Shown here piece by piece: positions 44,739 to 53,742 of a stretch of 64,000 bases of DNA. The stretch covers positions 372,001-436,000 of the forward strand of contig CANLUS010000002.1 in assembly GCA_947494325.1 (NCBI GenBank). Direction: 5' to 3'. A program made the translations under genes and the position numbers. A model generated the notes under the pieces. The model searched no databases, was not told the DNA's origin, and worked only from the letters and a program-made list of their open reading frames with translations. This stretch comes from an uncultured Flavobacteriaceae bacterium. GTDB lineage: Bacteria > Bacteroidota > Bacteroidia > Flavobacteriales > Flavobacteriaceae. Position 1 is the first letter of the stretch, and each line of letters opens with the position of its first letter.

Positions 44739-45520
44739 TATTTAAATATCCATTCATCCATAAATAACCAAGCCTTATTACCTTTTCCATCATGCCAATC
44801 TGGAATGGCATTTAGATTCATAATTTCTATGTGAATTGAATTTAATTCTTTACCAATTGGAACTTGTACATCGCGCAACGCTTTTGGTTCTTGTTGGTTT
44901 AACCTAGGAACTTCAATCTCAATGGTATCCATTTCATCGGAAGAAATGCGGACACTCGTAGGAGGAAATATCCATGAGGCCACATCGACTAAATACCCGA
45001 TATTAATCGATTCGATGAATCTTTTCTTCTTAAAATAAATATCCGCTACAGCTGTAGAATCAAAACCTACCCATTCCTTGCTTCTGAAATTTAATCCTGC
45101 TTTTTCTTGATTAATCACTGTAGAAGTACCTAATCCTTCATAGGCATTATTTGGACTCGTATGCCACTCTATGTTACTTGGAACTATCCCTTTTTTATAC
45201 AGTTTTAATATCGTTATATCACTAGACTTCCAAGAAGGATGAAAAGCCTTAAAGGTATAGATACCTTCACTCTTCGATCTAAATGGTTTCTCATACTTCA
45301 TAGATCCGATGGTTGGTTCAGAGCCGTCATCTGTGTAAAAAATTTCGACGCCGTCTAACTTTAAAGCAGCTGTAACCACAACCGACGAGTCAATGATAGC
45401 ACTTGTTGATGAAACTTTTGGTTGTGCTAAGGCAATTTCTTTTTCTTGCAACAACCTAGTCTCGGTTTTTTTGGTGCAACCCAACACAACAAAAAACGAT
45501 ATGATTAAAATTAATCTCAT
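44738..45520 (-). CDS. Lipoprotein with chitobiase-like and discoidin-like domains
   Basis: This 260-residue lipoprotein (lipobox VLGC, Cys15) has a chitobiase-like domain (about 35-110: VEIFYTDDGSEPTIGSMKYEKPF). A C-terminal beta-sandwich (about 125-260) ends IPDWHDGKGNKAWLFMDEW. Both halves are clearly related to the C-terminal half of the neighbouring 709-residue cytochrome protein, where the same positions read LPKWHPGAGTAAWMFVDEI. It probably binds carbohydrate at the cell envelope. It overlaps the propeller gene by 4 nt and the cytochrome gene by 1 nt, so the three are co-translated. Confidence 0.8.
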   Translation of the reverse strand: MRLILIISFFVVLGCTKKTETRLLQEKEIALAQPKVSSTSAIIDSSVVVTAALKLDGVEIFYTDDGSEPTIGSMKYEKPFRSKSEGIYTFKAFHPSWKSSDITILKLYKKGIVPSNIEWHTSPNNAYEGLGTSTVINQEKAGLNFRSKEWVGFDSTAVADIYFKKKRFIESINIGYLVDVASWIFPPTSVRISSDEMDTIEIEVPRLNQQEPKALRDVQVPIGKELNSIHIEIMNLNAIPDWHDGKGNKAWLFMDEWIFK

Positions 45521-46560
45521 ACTCTGGTGAGTTTAATAGGATATGTTTGTCCCGAATTCCACTGAGCTACGTACATATTTTCATCATCATCAATACATAC
45601 ATCATGCGGATGTTGAAACAGTCTCACCGTTTGATATAACTCATCCAGTTGATTGTCTTTATATAAAGGTGCAGTAGCTCCTGGACAAGAAACAACTTCG
45701 TTTTTATCATTCATAATCAAAACAAAACCCGAGTCAGAATTCGAAGCATTTTTTGATTGTAAAACTGCAAAATAAATATCTTTTTTATGAATAACGGGGC
45801 GACAAATTAATGCTCCAGGTACCTTTATTGACTCCATAAAATCACCATTCAAGTTGAATCTTTTTAACATATTCATTTCTCTCGCAGAAATTAGAAGGGA
45901 CCGATTTTTAGGATCTCTATCATCATAACATATACCGTGCGCGTTCAAAAACTGTCCATCTCCTTTTCCTCGACCTCCGAAATAATTTAGTAATTCTCCT
46001 TTGTAATTATAATGGATAATATGTTGTTTTCCATAACCATCAGCTACATAAAAATCACCATTTTCAAGCACAGCAGTTTCGGTAGGATTAAATTCTTCTT
46101 TAGATTCATATTTTCCAGTGTCTGCTGGATAATCTATTACAAAAATAACTTTACCATCAATGGTTGTCTTAATAATTTGATGACGTTCATAGTCGGTGAT
46201 TAATAAAAAATCACTTCCATTTTCTTTCACTAAGGTTAGGCCATGAGCTCCAGGATATTTTGTTCCCCAAGTTTCTAATAGCTTACCTGATTTATCATAA
46301 ATAATTACATTATTTTTCGTATGATTTGTTAACAAAACAATTCGTCCTTTCGAATCTTGAACCATTTCATGACAATCTTGAACTGGTGTTCTTAAAGGAT
46401 CTAAATTTCCCCAAGATAAATCAACTTTATATTGATGTGAATTATGACCTATGATTACATCCTCAGTTCTACTTAGGGAAAAAGCACTGCTATAAGCAGG
46501 ATAGGCAAACAAACCCAGCGCAAGGCAAGAAGACCTTTTCAAAAATTTTCTACGACTCAT
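45517..46560 (-). CDS. Tat-exported six-bladed beta-propeller resembling peptidyl-alpha-hydroxyglycine lyase (PAL)
   Basis: The 347-residue protein starts with a textbook twin-arginine signal (SRRKFLK, residues 2-8), then NHL-type propeller blades. Compared with PAL, the lyase half of peptide-amidating enzyme, it keeps GAHGL (H106), DGYGKQ (Y176), GQFLNAHGI (H208) and HPHDV (H319). These correspond to the three zinc His and the catalytic Tyr as I recall them from the mammalian enzyme. Export in folded form suits a metal protein. It may cleave a hemiaminal- or hemiacetal-like product, but no monooxygenase partner is visible. It is third in the cytochrome/DUF1501 operon. Confidence 0.8.
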   Translation of the reverse strand: MSRRKFLKRSSCLALGLFAYPAYSSAFSLSRTEDVIIGHNSHQYKVDLSWGNLDPLRTPVQDCHEMVQDSKGRIVLLTNHTKNNVIIYDKSGKLLETWGTKYPGAHGLTLVKENGSDFLLITDYERHQIIKTTIDGKVIFVIDYPADTGKYESKEEFNPTETAVLENGDFYVADGYGKQHIIHYNYKGELLNYFGGRGKGDGQFLNAHGICYDDRDPKNRSLLISAREMNMLKRFNLNGDFMESIKVPGALICRPVIHKKDIYFAVLQSKNASNSDSGFVLIMNDKNEVVSCPGATAPLYKDNQLDELYQTVRLFQHPHDVCIDDDENMYVAQWNSGQTYPIKLTRV

Positions 46561-46571
46561 ATAACAATTAA

Positions 46572-48029
46572 TTAACTTAAAATATCATGAACAACATGAC
46601 CAGAAACATCAGTTAATCGAAAACGTCTTCCTTGGTGTTTGTGTGTAAATTTAGTATGATCTACTCCCATCAAATGCATCATGGTAGCTTGTAAATCATG
46701 CACATGCATAGGGTCTTTTACAATATTATAGCCGAATTCATCTGTTTCACCGTATGTAAAACCAGGTTTAACACCACCACCGGCCATAAACATGGTAAAA
46801 CACTTTGGGTGATGATCTCTACCATAGTTTGTTTCTGTAAGGGTTCCTTGACTATAGTTCGTTCGACCGAATTCACCCCCCCAAACGACTAATGTATCTT
46901 CTAAAAGGCCTCGTTGTTTTAGGTCGGTTATTAATGCTGCTGTAGCCTGATCAATATCCTTTGCTTGTTTTTCAATTTGAGTAGGTAAATTTTCGTGCTG
47001 ATCCCATCCCATGTGATATAATTGAACAAATCGAACATCTTGCTCTACTAGTCGTCGAGCTAATAAACAATTAGCTGCATAGGTACCAGGAATTGCTGCA
47101 TTTGCTCCGTACATTTGAATGATGTGTTCGGGCTCATCGTCAATGTTCATTGTAGTTGGTACAGAAGTTTGCATACGATATGCCATTTCATATTGAGCAA
47201 TTCTACTATTTATTTCAGGATCTCCGAACTCTTCTTCTTGTTTCGCATTTAATTCGCTAATATGATCGAGCATTTTTCTTCTCTCTTTTCTACTCATCCC
47301 TTCAGGATCTTTCAAATATAGCACTGGATCTTTTCCTGAACGAAATTGTACTCCCTGATGTAAAGAACTTAAAAAACCATTTCCCCAGAGACGTGAATAC
47401 AATGGCTGAGATAGCGGTCTCCCTGTACCTCGCGAAAGTAAAACTGTGAATGTGGGTAAATTGTCATTTAGACTTCCGAGGCCATAGCTCATCCAAGAAC
47501 CAATACTAGGCCTTCCTGCTTGTTGTGATCCTGTTTGAAAAAACGTGATTGCTGGATCATGATTGATGGCTTCGGTATGCATTGATTTTACGAAACATAA
47601 TTCATCTACAATTTTAGCAGTATATGGCATCAGTTCACTCACCCAGGCTCTAGACTCTCCGTATTGATTGAATTTAAAATTACTTCCAACTAATGGGAAC
47701 GTAGCTTGACCAGAAGTCATGCCTGTTAAGCGCTGTCCTTTCCGAACAGAATCTGGTAAATCTTGCCCCCTCATCTTATTTAATAATGGTTTATAATCAA
47801 ACAACTCTAATTGAGAAGGTCCTCCACTTTGAAAAAGGTAGATAACTCTTTTTGCTTTCGGTGCGAAATGAGGTAAATTCATTCCTGCCAATGGGGAATC
47901 ATCAGCTTCAACTAAAGCCGAAAACGGATCTAACATCGACGCCGCCGCTAGTCCACCAATACCTAAACTTAGTTTTTTAAGAAAATGTCTACGATTATTA
48001 TTGAGAAAGTGTTTTGCTATTTCTTCCAT
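46572..48029 (-). CDS. DUF1501 protein, Tat-exported, alkaline-phosphatase-like fold
   Basis: The 485-residue protein has a twin-arginine signal (NNRRHFLKK, R13-R14) and the DUF1501 blocks KRVIYLFQSGGPSQLELFDYKP, FVKSMHTEAINHDPA, RFVQLYHMGWDQHENL, LVVWGGEFGRTNYSQG and GRDHHPKCFTMFMAGGGVK. DUF1501 is related to the sulfatase/alkaline phosphatase superfamily; these conserved Asp and His could bind metal. No member has a firmly known reaction. DUF1501 genes nearly always pair with PSD1-type cytochrome genes, as here, 5 nt apart. It probably acts in the periplasm. Confidence 0.92.
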   Translation of the reverse strand: MEEIAKHFLNNNRRHFLKKLSLGIGGLAAASMLDPFSALVEADDSPLAGMNLPHFAPKAKRVIYLFQSGGPSQLELFDYKPLLNKMRGQDLPDSVRKGQRLTGMTSGQATFPLVGSNFKFNQYGESRAWVSELMPYTAKIVDELCFVKSMHTEAINHDPAITFFQTGSQQAGRPSIGSWMSYGLGSLNDNLPTFTVLLSRGTGRPLSQPLYSRLWGNGFLSSLHQGVQFRSGKDPVLYLKDPEGMSRKERRKMLDHISELNAKQEEEFGDPEINSRIAQYEMAYRMQTSVPTTMNIDDEPEHIIQMYGANAAIPGTYAANCLLARRLVEQDVRFVQLYHMGWDQHENLPTQIEKQAKDIDQATAALITDLKQRGLLEDTLVVWGGEFGRTNYSQGTLTETNYGRDHHPKCFTMFMAGGGVKPGFTYGETDEFGYNIVKDPMHVHDLQATMMHLMGVDHTKFTHKHQGRRFRLTDVSGHVVHDILS

Positions 48030-48034
48030 TATTC

Positions 48035-50392
48035 TTATCCTTTTACTATTGCTTCATCTAAATTAAAAACCAAACTTGTTAGAACACTATAAGCGTATAC
48101 TTTTTTTGCTGTAGCGGAACTTTTCAAAAGACTTAGTTCAGTAGTGTCGGTTTTATTCTCAGTATAGCCTTGTTCCGTTTCTAGCAAAAATTTTAATAAA
48201 TTATCAATTTCGGTAACATCAGGATTACGAGAAGTAATCATTCTAAATATTCGTTTAACACGATCTTCATCACTTAAATTTTCGTCATTTAGCACCTTGA
48301 TAGCCAAAACATTTGCTGCTTCAATTAATTGAGGATCGTTGAGCATCACTAAAGCTTGCAAAGGTGTGCTCGTCTTTTGTCTTTGAACCGTACAATAGTC
48401 TCTAGTTGCTGCATCAAATGTCATCATTGCCGGTGGTGGAACTGTACGCTTCCAAAAAGTATAAAGACTTCTGCGGTAAAGATTTTCACCCGAATCCATA
48501 AAATATTTTGTAAGACCTTGACCCGATGTTGTTTCGGCCCATAACCCAGCAGGTTGATATGGTTTTACACTAGGACCACCCAATTTATCAACAAGTAATC
48601 CGCTAATTTTAAGAGCATTATCCCGTATCATTTCTGCTGTTAATTTATGTCTTGAACTCCTTCCTAACCATTTGTTATCTGGATCTATTTCTAAAGCGGC
48701 GTTGCTTGTTTTGGTGGTTTGTTGATATGTATAGGACATGACCATTCTTTTAATCATTTTTTTCATATCCCATCCTTCTTCTCGAAAGGTAATGGCCAAC
48801 CAATCTAATAGTTCAGGATGCGTCGGAAGAGCTCCTTGATTACCAAAATCTGAGCTTGAGGCCACTATCCCCATTCCAAATATTTGTTGCCACAATCTAT
48901 TAACAGCAACTCTAGATGTAAGTGTATTTTTCTCATCAAACAACCAATTCGCTAATCCCAATCTATTCTTTTCAAAACCGTCGTCAAACTCTAAAACTGC
49001 CGATGGCGTTCCAACGGTAACTTCATCACCATGGGCATCATAAGCACCTCTATTAAGTATAAACGTTTTTCTTTCAGGAGCATCGTCCTTCATCACCATT
49101 AGCTTCACTTCTTTAATCGTGTCTGGCATATTTATAAAAGAAAGTACACCTTCAATTTCATTTGGCGATATCTTAATATTTGGTTCTGGGATTTCATCAT
49201 ACTCTATTCTACCTTTCTCATTTACTTTATTAAAAAATCCATAAAAACTATAATATTCTTTTTGAGAAATTGGATCGTATTTATGGTCATGACATTGAGC
49301 ACATTCCATCGTTAACCCTAACATAGACTTTGATACTGTATTTGCTCTATCAAGCACATATTCAACTCTATATTCTTCGTCAATTACACCGCCCTCTTGA
49401 GTAATTTTATGATTTCTATTGAACCCTGTAGCTAATACTTGCTCGAGGGTGGCGTTTGGCAACAAATCTCCTGCCAACTGCCATCTTACAAAAGTGTCAT
49501 AAGGAATGTTTCGATTGAAAGCACTAATCACCCAATCTCTCCAAGGCCACATAACACGTTCTAAATCATCTTGATAACCATGCGTATCAGAATAGCGGGC
49601 TATATCCAACCAGCTTGAAGCCATATGCTCTCCATAAGTCGTCGATTCTAATAATTTATCGACTATTTTCTCGTACGCCTTATCACTTGTATCCGCCAAA
49701 AATGAGTCTATATCCTCTAGACTTGGCGGTAGGCCAGTGAGGTCAAAATAAGCGCGTCTAATTAATTTCTCTTTACTTGCTTTTTCAGAAGGGGATAAAC
49801 CATGTTGTTCTAATGACTTTACTATAAAATTGTCTATCTCATTCGAAATTACATTCGTGTTTGAAATTTTTGGAATTTCTTTTTTTATAGGAGGGACGAA
49901 GGCCCAATGATCTTTCCATATTGCTCCTTGCTGCACCCATTTTGTCAATACCTTCTTCTCATAATCGCTAAGACTAAGATTTGAAGTTTCTGGAGGCATT
50001 CGTTTCTCAATATCAGTATTGTTAATCCTAAAAACAAGTTGACTGGCCACAGTATCTCCCGGAACAATTGCAAATTTATCTAAATGTTCTCCAATAGCAG
50101 CATAGGCACCTTCTTTAGTATCTAGACGTAAATTTGCTTCACGTGTACCTTCATCAGGACCATGACATAAGTAACACCTATCAGATAAAATAGGTTTTAC
50201 ATCAAATATGTAATCGATAGTTTCCGGTATTTTTTGATTCCCCGAAAATGATTTCTGAGAGTCCGCAACAACCGCTGTATAGGAGTCAGTATTACCGCTC
50301 TTTACATACTTATAGAGCAGTAGCATCATAAAAGGTATCATAAAATATAGCACCCATACATACCATTTTGTATATCTTTTATCCGAGGTCAT
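48035..50392 (-). CDS. PSD1-type c-type cytochrome (PSCyt1, DUF1549, DUF1553)
   Basis: The 785-residue protein has one N-terminal membrane helix (about 11-30) and a PSCyt1 heme domain with CYLCH (73-77) and RMPPE (about 131). DUF1549 follows (about 185-390), with the second heme-like motif CAQCHDHKYDP (364-374), then DUF1553 (about 490-745; LTSRVAVNRLWQQIFGMGIV, RRSLYTFWKRTVPPPAMMTFDA). It is shorter than many planctomycete PSD1 proteins, with a small central linker and no lectin-like insert. It is presumably a periplasmic, membrane-tethered redox enzyme or electron carrier. It opens the seven-gene operon that ends with two GH92 genes. Confidence 0.92.
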   Translation of the reverse strand: MTSDKRYTKWYVWVLYFMIPFMMLLLYKYVKSGNTDSYTAVVADSQKSFSGNQKIPETIDYIFDVKPILSDRCYLCHGPDEGTREANLRLDTKEGAYAAIGEHLDKFAIVPGDTVASQLVFRINNTDIEKRMPPETSNLSLSDYEKKVLTKWVQQGAIWKDHWAFVPPIKKEIPKISNTNVISNEIDNFIVKSLEQHGLSPSEKASKEKLIRRAYFDLTGLPPSLEDIDSFLADTSDKAYEKIVDKLLESTTYGEHMASSWLDIARYSDTHGYQDDLERVMWPWRDWVISAFNRNIPYDTFVRWQLAGDLLPNATLEQVLATGFNRNHKITQEGGVIDEEYRVEYVLDRANTVSKSMLGLTMECAQCHDHKYDPISQKEYYSFYGFFNKVNEKGRIEYDEIPEPNIKISPNEIEGVLSFINMPDTIKEVKLMVMKDDAPERKTFILNRGAYDAHGDEVTVGTPSAVLEFDDGFEKNRLGLANWLFDEKNTLTSRVAVNRLWQQIFGMGIVASSSDFGNQGALPTHPELLDWLAITFREEGWDMKKMIKRMVMSYTYQQTTKTSNAALEIDPDNKWLGRSSRHKLTAEMIRDNALKISGLLVDKLGGPSVKPYQPAGLWAETTSGQGLTKYFMDSGENLYRRSLYTFWKRTVPPPAMMTFDAATRDYCTVQRQKTSTPLQALVMLNDPQLIEAANVLAIKVLNDENLSDEDRVKRIFRMITSRNPDVTEIDNLLKFLLETEQGYTENKTDTTELSLLKSSATAKKVYAYSVLTSLVFNLDEAIVKG

Positions 50393-50441
50393 AAAATATT
50401 TTATATAAATATAAATATATATGCCATACTAATTACATTTT

Positions 50442-50454
50442 TTCGACCGATAGC
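50442..50454 (-). promoter_or_regulatory. Conserved PUL element, copy 3, upstream of the PSD1 operon
   Basis: TTCGACCGATAGC (plus-strand reading) lies 50 nt upstream of the PSD1 gene start and about 150 nt upstream of the divergent GHL10 gene. TANNTTTA boxes (50419-50412 and 50413-50406, minus strand) follow 22-28 nt away. Confidence 0.55.
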
Positions 50455-50603
50455 TTATTTTAACAACTCAATGCATCAAATTTCATAAGAGTAATTAAAT
50501 TATTTCTATCTATTTTTGGAATACCTTTACATTTAGAACGACTTCTAAAAAAAATAGTCAATGTTATTCTGTTAAAAGGCACTCTTACATAAAATTAATC
50601 GTT

Positions 50604-51710
50604 ATGAAAAAAATAGTTGTATTTATAGTATTCGTGATTCTTTTTTCTTCTTGTCACAAACCATCAAAAATACCAGTATATGCATGGTTGAGTCATTCGA
50701 AATCAATGAATGATGCTGAATTAACAGCTCAATTCAAAGATCTCAAAACGAAAGGTATCGATGGTTTAATGTATTCTGCAGGTCATGATCCTGAAGTATA
50801 TAAACGAGTTGGAAAAATTGTAAAAAAAGCGGGATTAGAATTTCATACTTGGATACCAACGATGGTACAAGGAAAAAATAAGAAGCTAGATAGCACTCTT
50901 TATGCCGTGAATGGATTGGGCAAATCTGCTTATACAGATCCCGCCTATGTGCCTCATTACACCTTTTTATGTCCCAATAAGGAAAAAGTTGCAGATTTTT
51001 TAATTGGCCTTTACGGCGCTATTGCTGATATCAAAGAGGTAGACGGAATTCACTTAGATTATATCAGATTCCCCGATGTAATTTTGGCAAAAGGTTTATG
51101 GGAGAAATATGATTTGGTGATGGATAAAGAATATCCTCAATTTGACTATTGCTATTGCGATGAATGTGTCTCAGATTTTAAAACAGCATCTGGTATCGAT
51201 ATTACTGCTGTTGAAGATCCGTCGAGCAATCAAGAATGGAAACAATTTAGATATGATCTTATTACCAATATTGTCAATAGATTAGCAGATGTTGTACATG
51301 CCAAGAAGAAGAAAATAAATGCTGCAGTTTTTCCTGGACCAAATTCTGTTGCAAAAAGAATTGTGAGGCAAGAATGGGATAAATGGAATATTGACTCGTT
51401 TTATCCAATGAATTATAACGACTTCTATTTAGAAGATACCAAATGGATCGGACAAGTTATTAAAGAAGGTGTCACTGCAACGAATGGAAACAAACCTATT
51501 TACAGTGGCCTGTTCATTTGTCCGAAACCGGAAAATAAAACGAGCGAAAATGATCCAGAAAATCATGGGTTATTACCTGAAGAAATTGAAGATGCTATTG
51601 AACAATCAATGATGAATGGAGCAACAGGTATTTGTTTATTTACACCTAAAAGAATGACTGATGCCCATTGGGTTGCTTTTAAAAAGGCAATTTACAAGGA
51701 TTATAAATAA
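50604..51710 (+). CDS. GHL10-type putative glycoside hydrolase lipoprotein
   Basis: The 368-residue lipoprotein (lipobox LFSSC, Cys17) matches the glycosyl-hydrolase-like 10 (GHL10/DUF187) TIM-barrel family: IPVYAWLSH at strand 1, LKTKGIDGLMYSAG, the hallmark VDGIHLDYIRFPD (146-158), KKINAAVFPG and WNIDSFYPMNYNDFY. The Asp and Arg of HLDYIRFP are the usual conserved residues. Substrates of the family are poorly known. It is transcribed with the sialate O-acetylesterase gene 11 nt downstream. It shares its upstream region with the divergent PSD1 operon and its conserved element. Confidence 0.85.
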   Translation: MKKIVVFIVFVILFSSCHKPSKIPVYAWLSHSKSMNDAELTAQFKDLKTKGIDGLMYSAGHDPEVYKRVGKIVKKAGLEFHTWIPTMVQGKNKKLDSTLYAVNGLGKSAYTDPAYVPHYTFLCPNKEKVADFLIGLYGAIADIKEVDGIHLDYIRFPDVILAKGLWEKYDLVMDKEYPQFDYCYCDECVSDFKTASGIDITAVEDPSSNQEWKQFRYDLITNIVNRLADVVHAKKKKINAAVFPGPNSVAKRIVRQEWDKWNIDSFYPMNYNDFYLEDTKWIGQVIKEGVTATNGNKPIYSGLFICPKPENKTSENDPENHGLLPEEIEDAIEQSMMNGATGICLFTPKRMTDAHWVAFKKAIYKDYK

Positions 51711-51721
51711 ACTAAACTATA

Positions 51722-53737
51722 ATGCTCTTCAAACAAAAATTCTCCGATTTAGGTATTGCACTGGTAATTTTTATCTTGTTCTTTTCTTGTCAACCTTCTG
51801 AACAAAAGAAATTAAATGTAAATTCCCTTTTTTCAGATCATATGGTACTTCAACAGAGAGCATATACTGCATTCTGGGGAAGCTACTCTCCAAATGGCAT
51901 AGTAACAGTATCAGGAAATTGGAATAATAAGACCGTTACATCTACCGCAGATGAAAATGGAAATTGGAAAGTCCAATTAAGTACTCCAGAAGCTGGAGGA
52001 CCTTATGTAATTAATATTACAACTAAAGATGGTACAATTACCATGAAGGATGTACTCATTGGTGAAGTTTGGTTAGCCTCTGGGCAATCAAATATGCAAA
52101 TGCCGTTAAAAGGATGGCCACCGAATGACCCAATTAAAAATGCTGAACAAGAGATAGCAAATGCCAATTATCCAAACATTAGAATGTTTAATGTAACCCG
52201 AAATTATACACTAAAACCAGTTGATACAATTCATGGTCAATGGATGCAATGCTCTCCTGAATTTGCGGGAGATTTTAGTGCTACCGCCTATTTTTTTGCC
52301 AGACGTTTACATGAAGAATTAAAGGTGCCTATTGGTATTATTCATTCTAGTTGGGGAGGCACCGTTGCAGAAGCTTGGACTAATAGAAAAGCGCTCAGAG
52401 AATTGGGGGATTTTGACACAGCTATTACTGCTTTAACGGATACAATAAAATGGCAAAACACTAAAAATTGGTTCACTAAATTAGATTCTTTGAGTATACC
52501 TCAAACAGAGGAAGCCTGGAAGGTATTAAATTTTAAAGATTTAGAATTTTCTAAACATTCATTTAATTCCCAAGAGAAACCATGGAAAGAAATTACGCTA
52601 CCTGGAAGGTATGATACCTATAATGATTGGGAATTTGACGGAGCAACGTGGCTGAGAAGAGATATTGAGATAAATAATATATCAACAGATTATATGCTTT
52701 CAATAGGAAGCATTGACGATATGGATGCAATTTATTTTAATGGTGAAAAAATAGGTGGTTTGATGGGTTATGGACATCATACGACAGAGAGAACATATGA
52801 CGTGCCAAAAGAGCTTCTTAAAAAAGGGAAAAACACAATTGCCATCCGAGCAATTGATACTGGTGGTCCTGGAACGATCACAGGAACCTTAAAACTAGTT
52901 AACAAAAGTGGTACTATTATTCCGTTAGATGGGGTTTGGAAATATCAACCGATATCAGAAATTTACGAAGGTAAATTTTATATATATGATTTGGACAAAG
53001 TGGACTTGTCAGAACGTCCAGAAATCATGGTTATGGGTCCCAATTTGCCGAGTGTTCTCTATAATGCAATGGTGCATCCGTTGGCACCATATACCATAAA
53101 AGGAGCCATTTGGTACCAAGGCGAGTCAAATGTTGGAAGAGCTGAGCAATATACCCGATTGTTCCCTAAAATGATTAACAACTGGCGCAGTCTGTGGAAA
53201 GCAGATTTTCCATTTTATTTTGTTCAAATAGCTCCATATAATTATGGTACCGCAGCAGATGAAGAAGGCTCGATGGATTTAAGAGATGCTCAGCGAAAAA
53301 GTTTAAAAACAAAAAAAACCGGTATGGTCGTGACCATGGATATTGGTAACTTTATGAATATTCATCCAGCAAATAAACAAGATGTTGGTTTACGTTTGGC
53401 GGGATTAACCTTAGCCAACGATTATAATAAAGACATGATGGCCTCAGGTCCACTCTACAAAAAACTTAGTATTTTGGGAAATAAACTAATACTTGAATTT
53501 GATTTTGTTGGAACTGGATTACGGTCTAAAGATGGCAAATTATCTGGTTTTGAAATTGCCGGTGCAGATAAAAACTATGTGCGCGCAATTGCAGAAATTG
53601 TAGAAGATAAAGTTCATTTAAAAGCTTCTTCCGTTTCTAACCCGATGTATGCGCGTTATGCATGGAGTAATAATGGAAAAGCTAGTTTATTTAATAAGGA
53701 AGGGTTACCAGCTTCTTCTTTTAAAACGGAAAATTAA
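51722..53737 (+). CDS. Sialate O-acetylesterase-like (SASA) lipoprotein
   Basis: The 671-residue lipoprotein (lipobox LFFSC, Cys23) is a SASA-family SGNH esterase. Residues 30-110 form a beta domain (SLFSDHMVLQQ). The nucleophile is S123 in LASGQSNMQMP. A beta-galactosidase-type jelly roll is inserted in the middle (about 285-400: DGATWLRRDIEI, YDVPKELLKKGKNTIAIRA). The catalytic core resumes at GAIWYQGESNVGRA and includes the His in NFMNIHPANK. Family members remove O-acetyl groups from sialic acids or other glycans. In this locus a role in deacetylating the mannose-rich substrate is plausible. Confidence 0.92.
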   Translation: MLFKQKFSDLGIALVIFILFFSCQPSEQKKLNVNSLFSDHMVLQQRAYTAFWGSYSPNGIVTVSGNWNNKTVTSTADENGNWKVQLSTPEAGGPYVINITTKDGTITMKDVLIGEVWLASGQSNMQMPLKGWPPNDPIKNAEQEIANANYPNIRMFNVTRNYTLKPVDTIHGQWMQCSPEFAGDFSATAYFFARRLHEELKVPIGIIHSSWGGTVAEAWTNRKALRELGDFDTAITALTDTIKWQNTKNWFTKLDSLSIPQTEEAWKVLNFKDLEFSKHSFNSQEKPWKEITLPGRYDTYNDWEFDGATWLRRDIEINNISTDYMLSIGSIDDMDAIYFNGEKIGGLMGYGHHTTERTYDVPKELLKKGKNTIAIRAIDTGGPGTITGTLKLVNKSGTIIPLDGVWKYQPISEIYEGKFYIYDLDKVDLSERPEIMVMGPNLPSVLYNAMVHPLAPYTIKGAIWYQGESNVGRAEQYTRLFPKMINNWRSLWKADFPFYFVQIAPYNYGTAADEEGSMDLRDAQRKSLKTKKTGMVVTMDIGNFMNIHPANKQDVGLRLAGLTLANDYNKDMMASGPLYKKLSILGNKLILEFDFVGTGLRSKDGKLSGFEIAGADKNYVRAIAEIVEDKVHLKASSVSNPMYARYAWSNNGKASLFNKEGLPASSFKTEN

Positions 53738-53742
53738 GCGAT

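Noticed and set aside
46862-46874. TTCGACCGAATTC inside the DUF1501 gene as a further regulatory element
   Set aside because: It matches only the first nine bases of the element and is inside a coding region in a conserved block of the protein.
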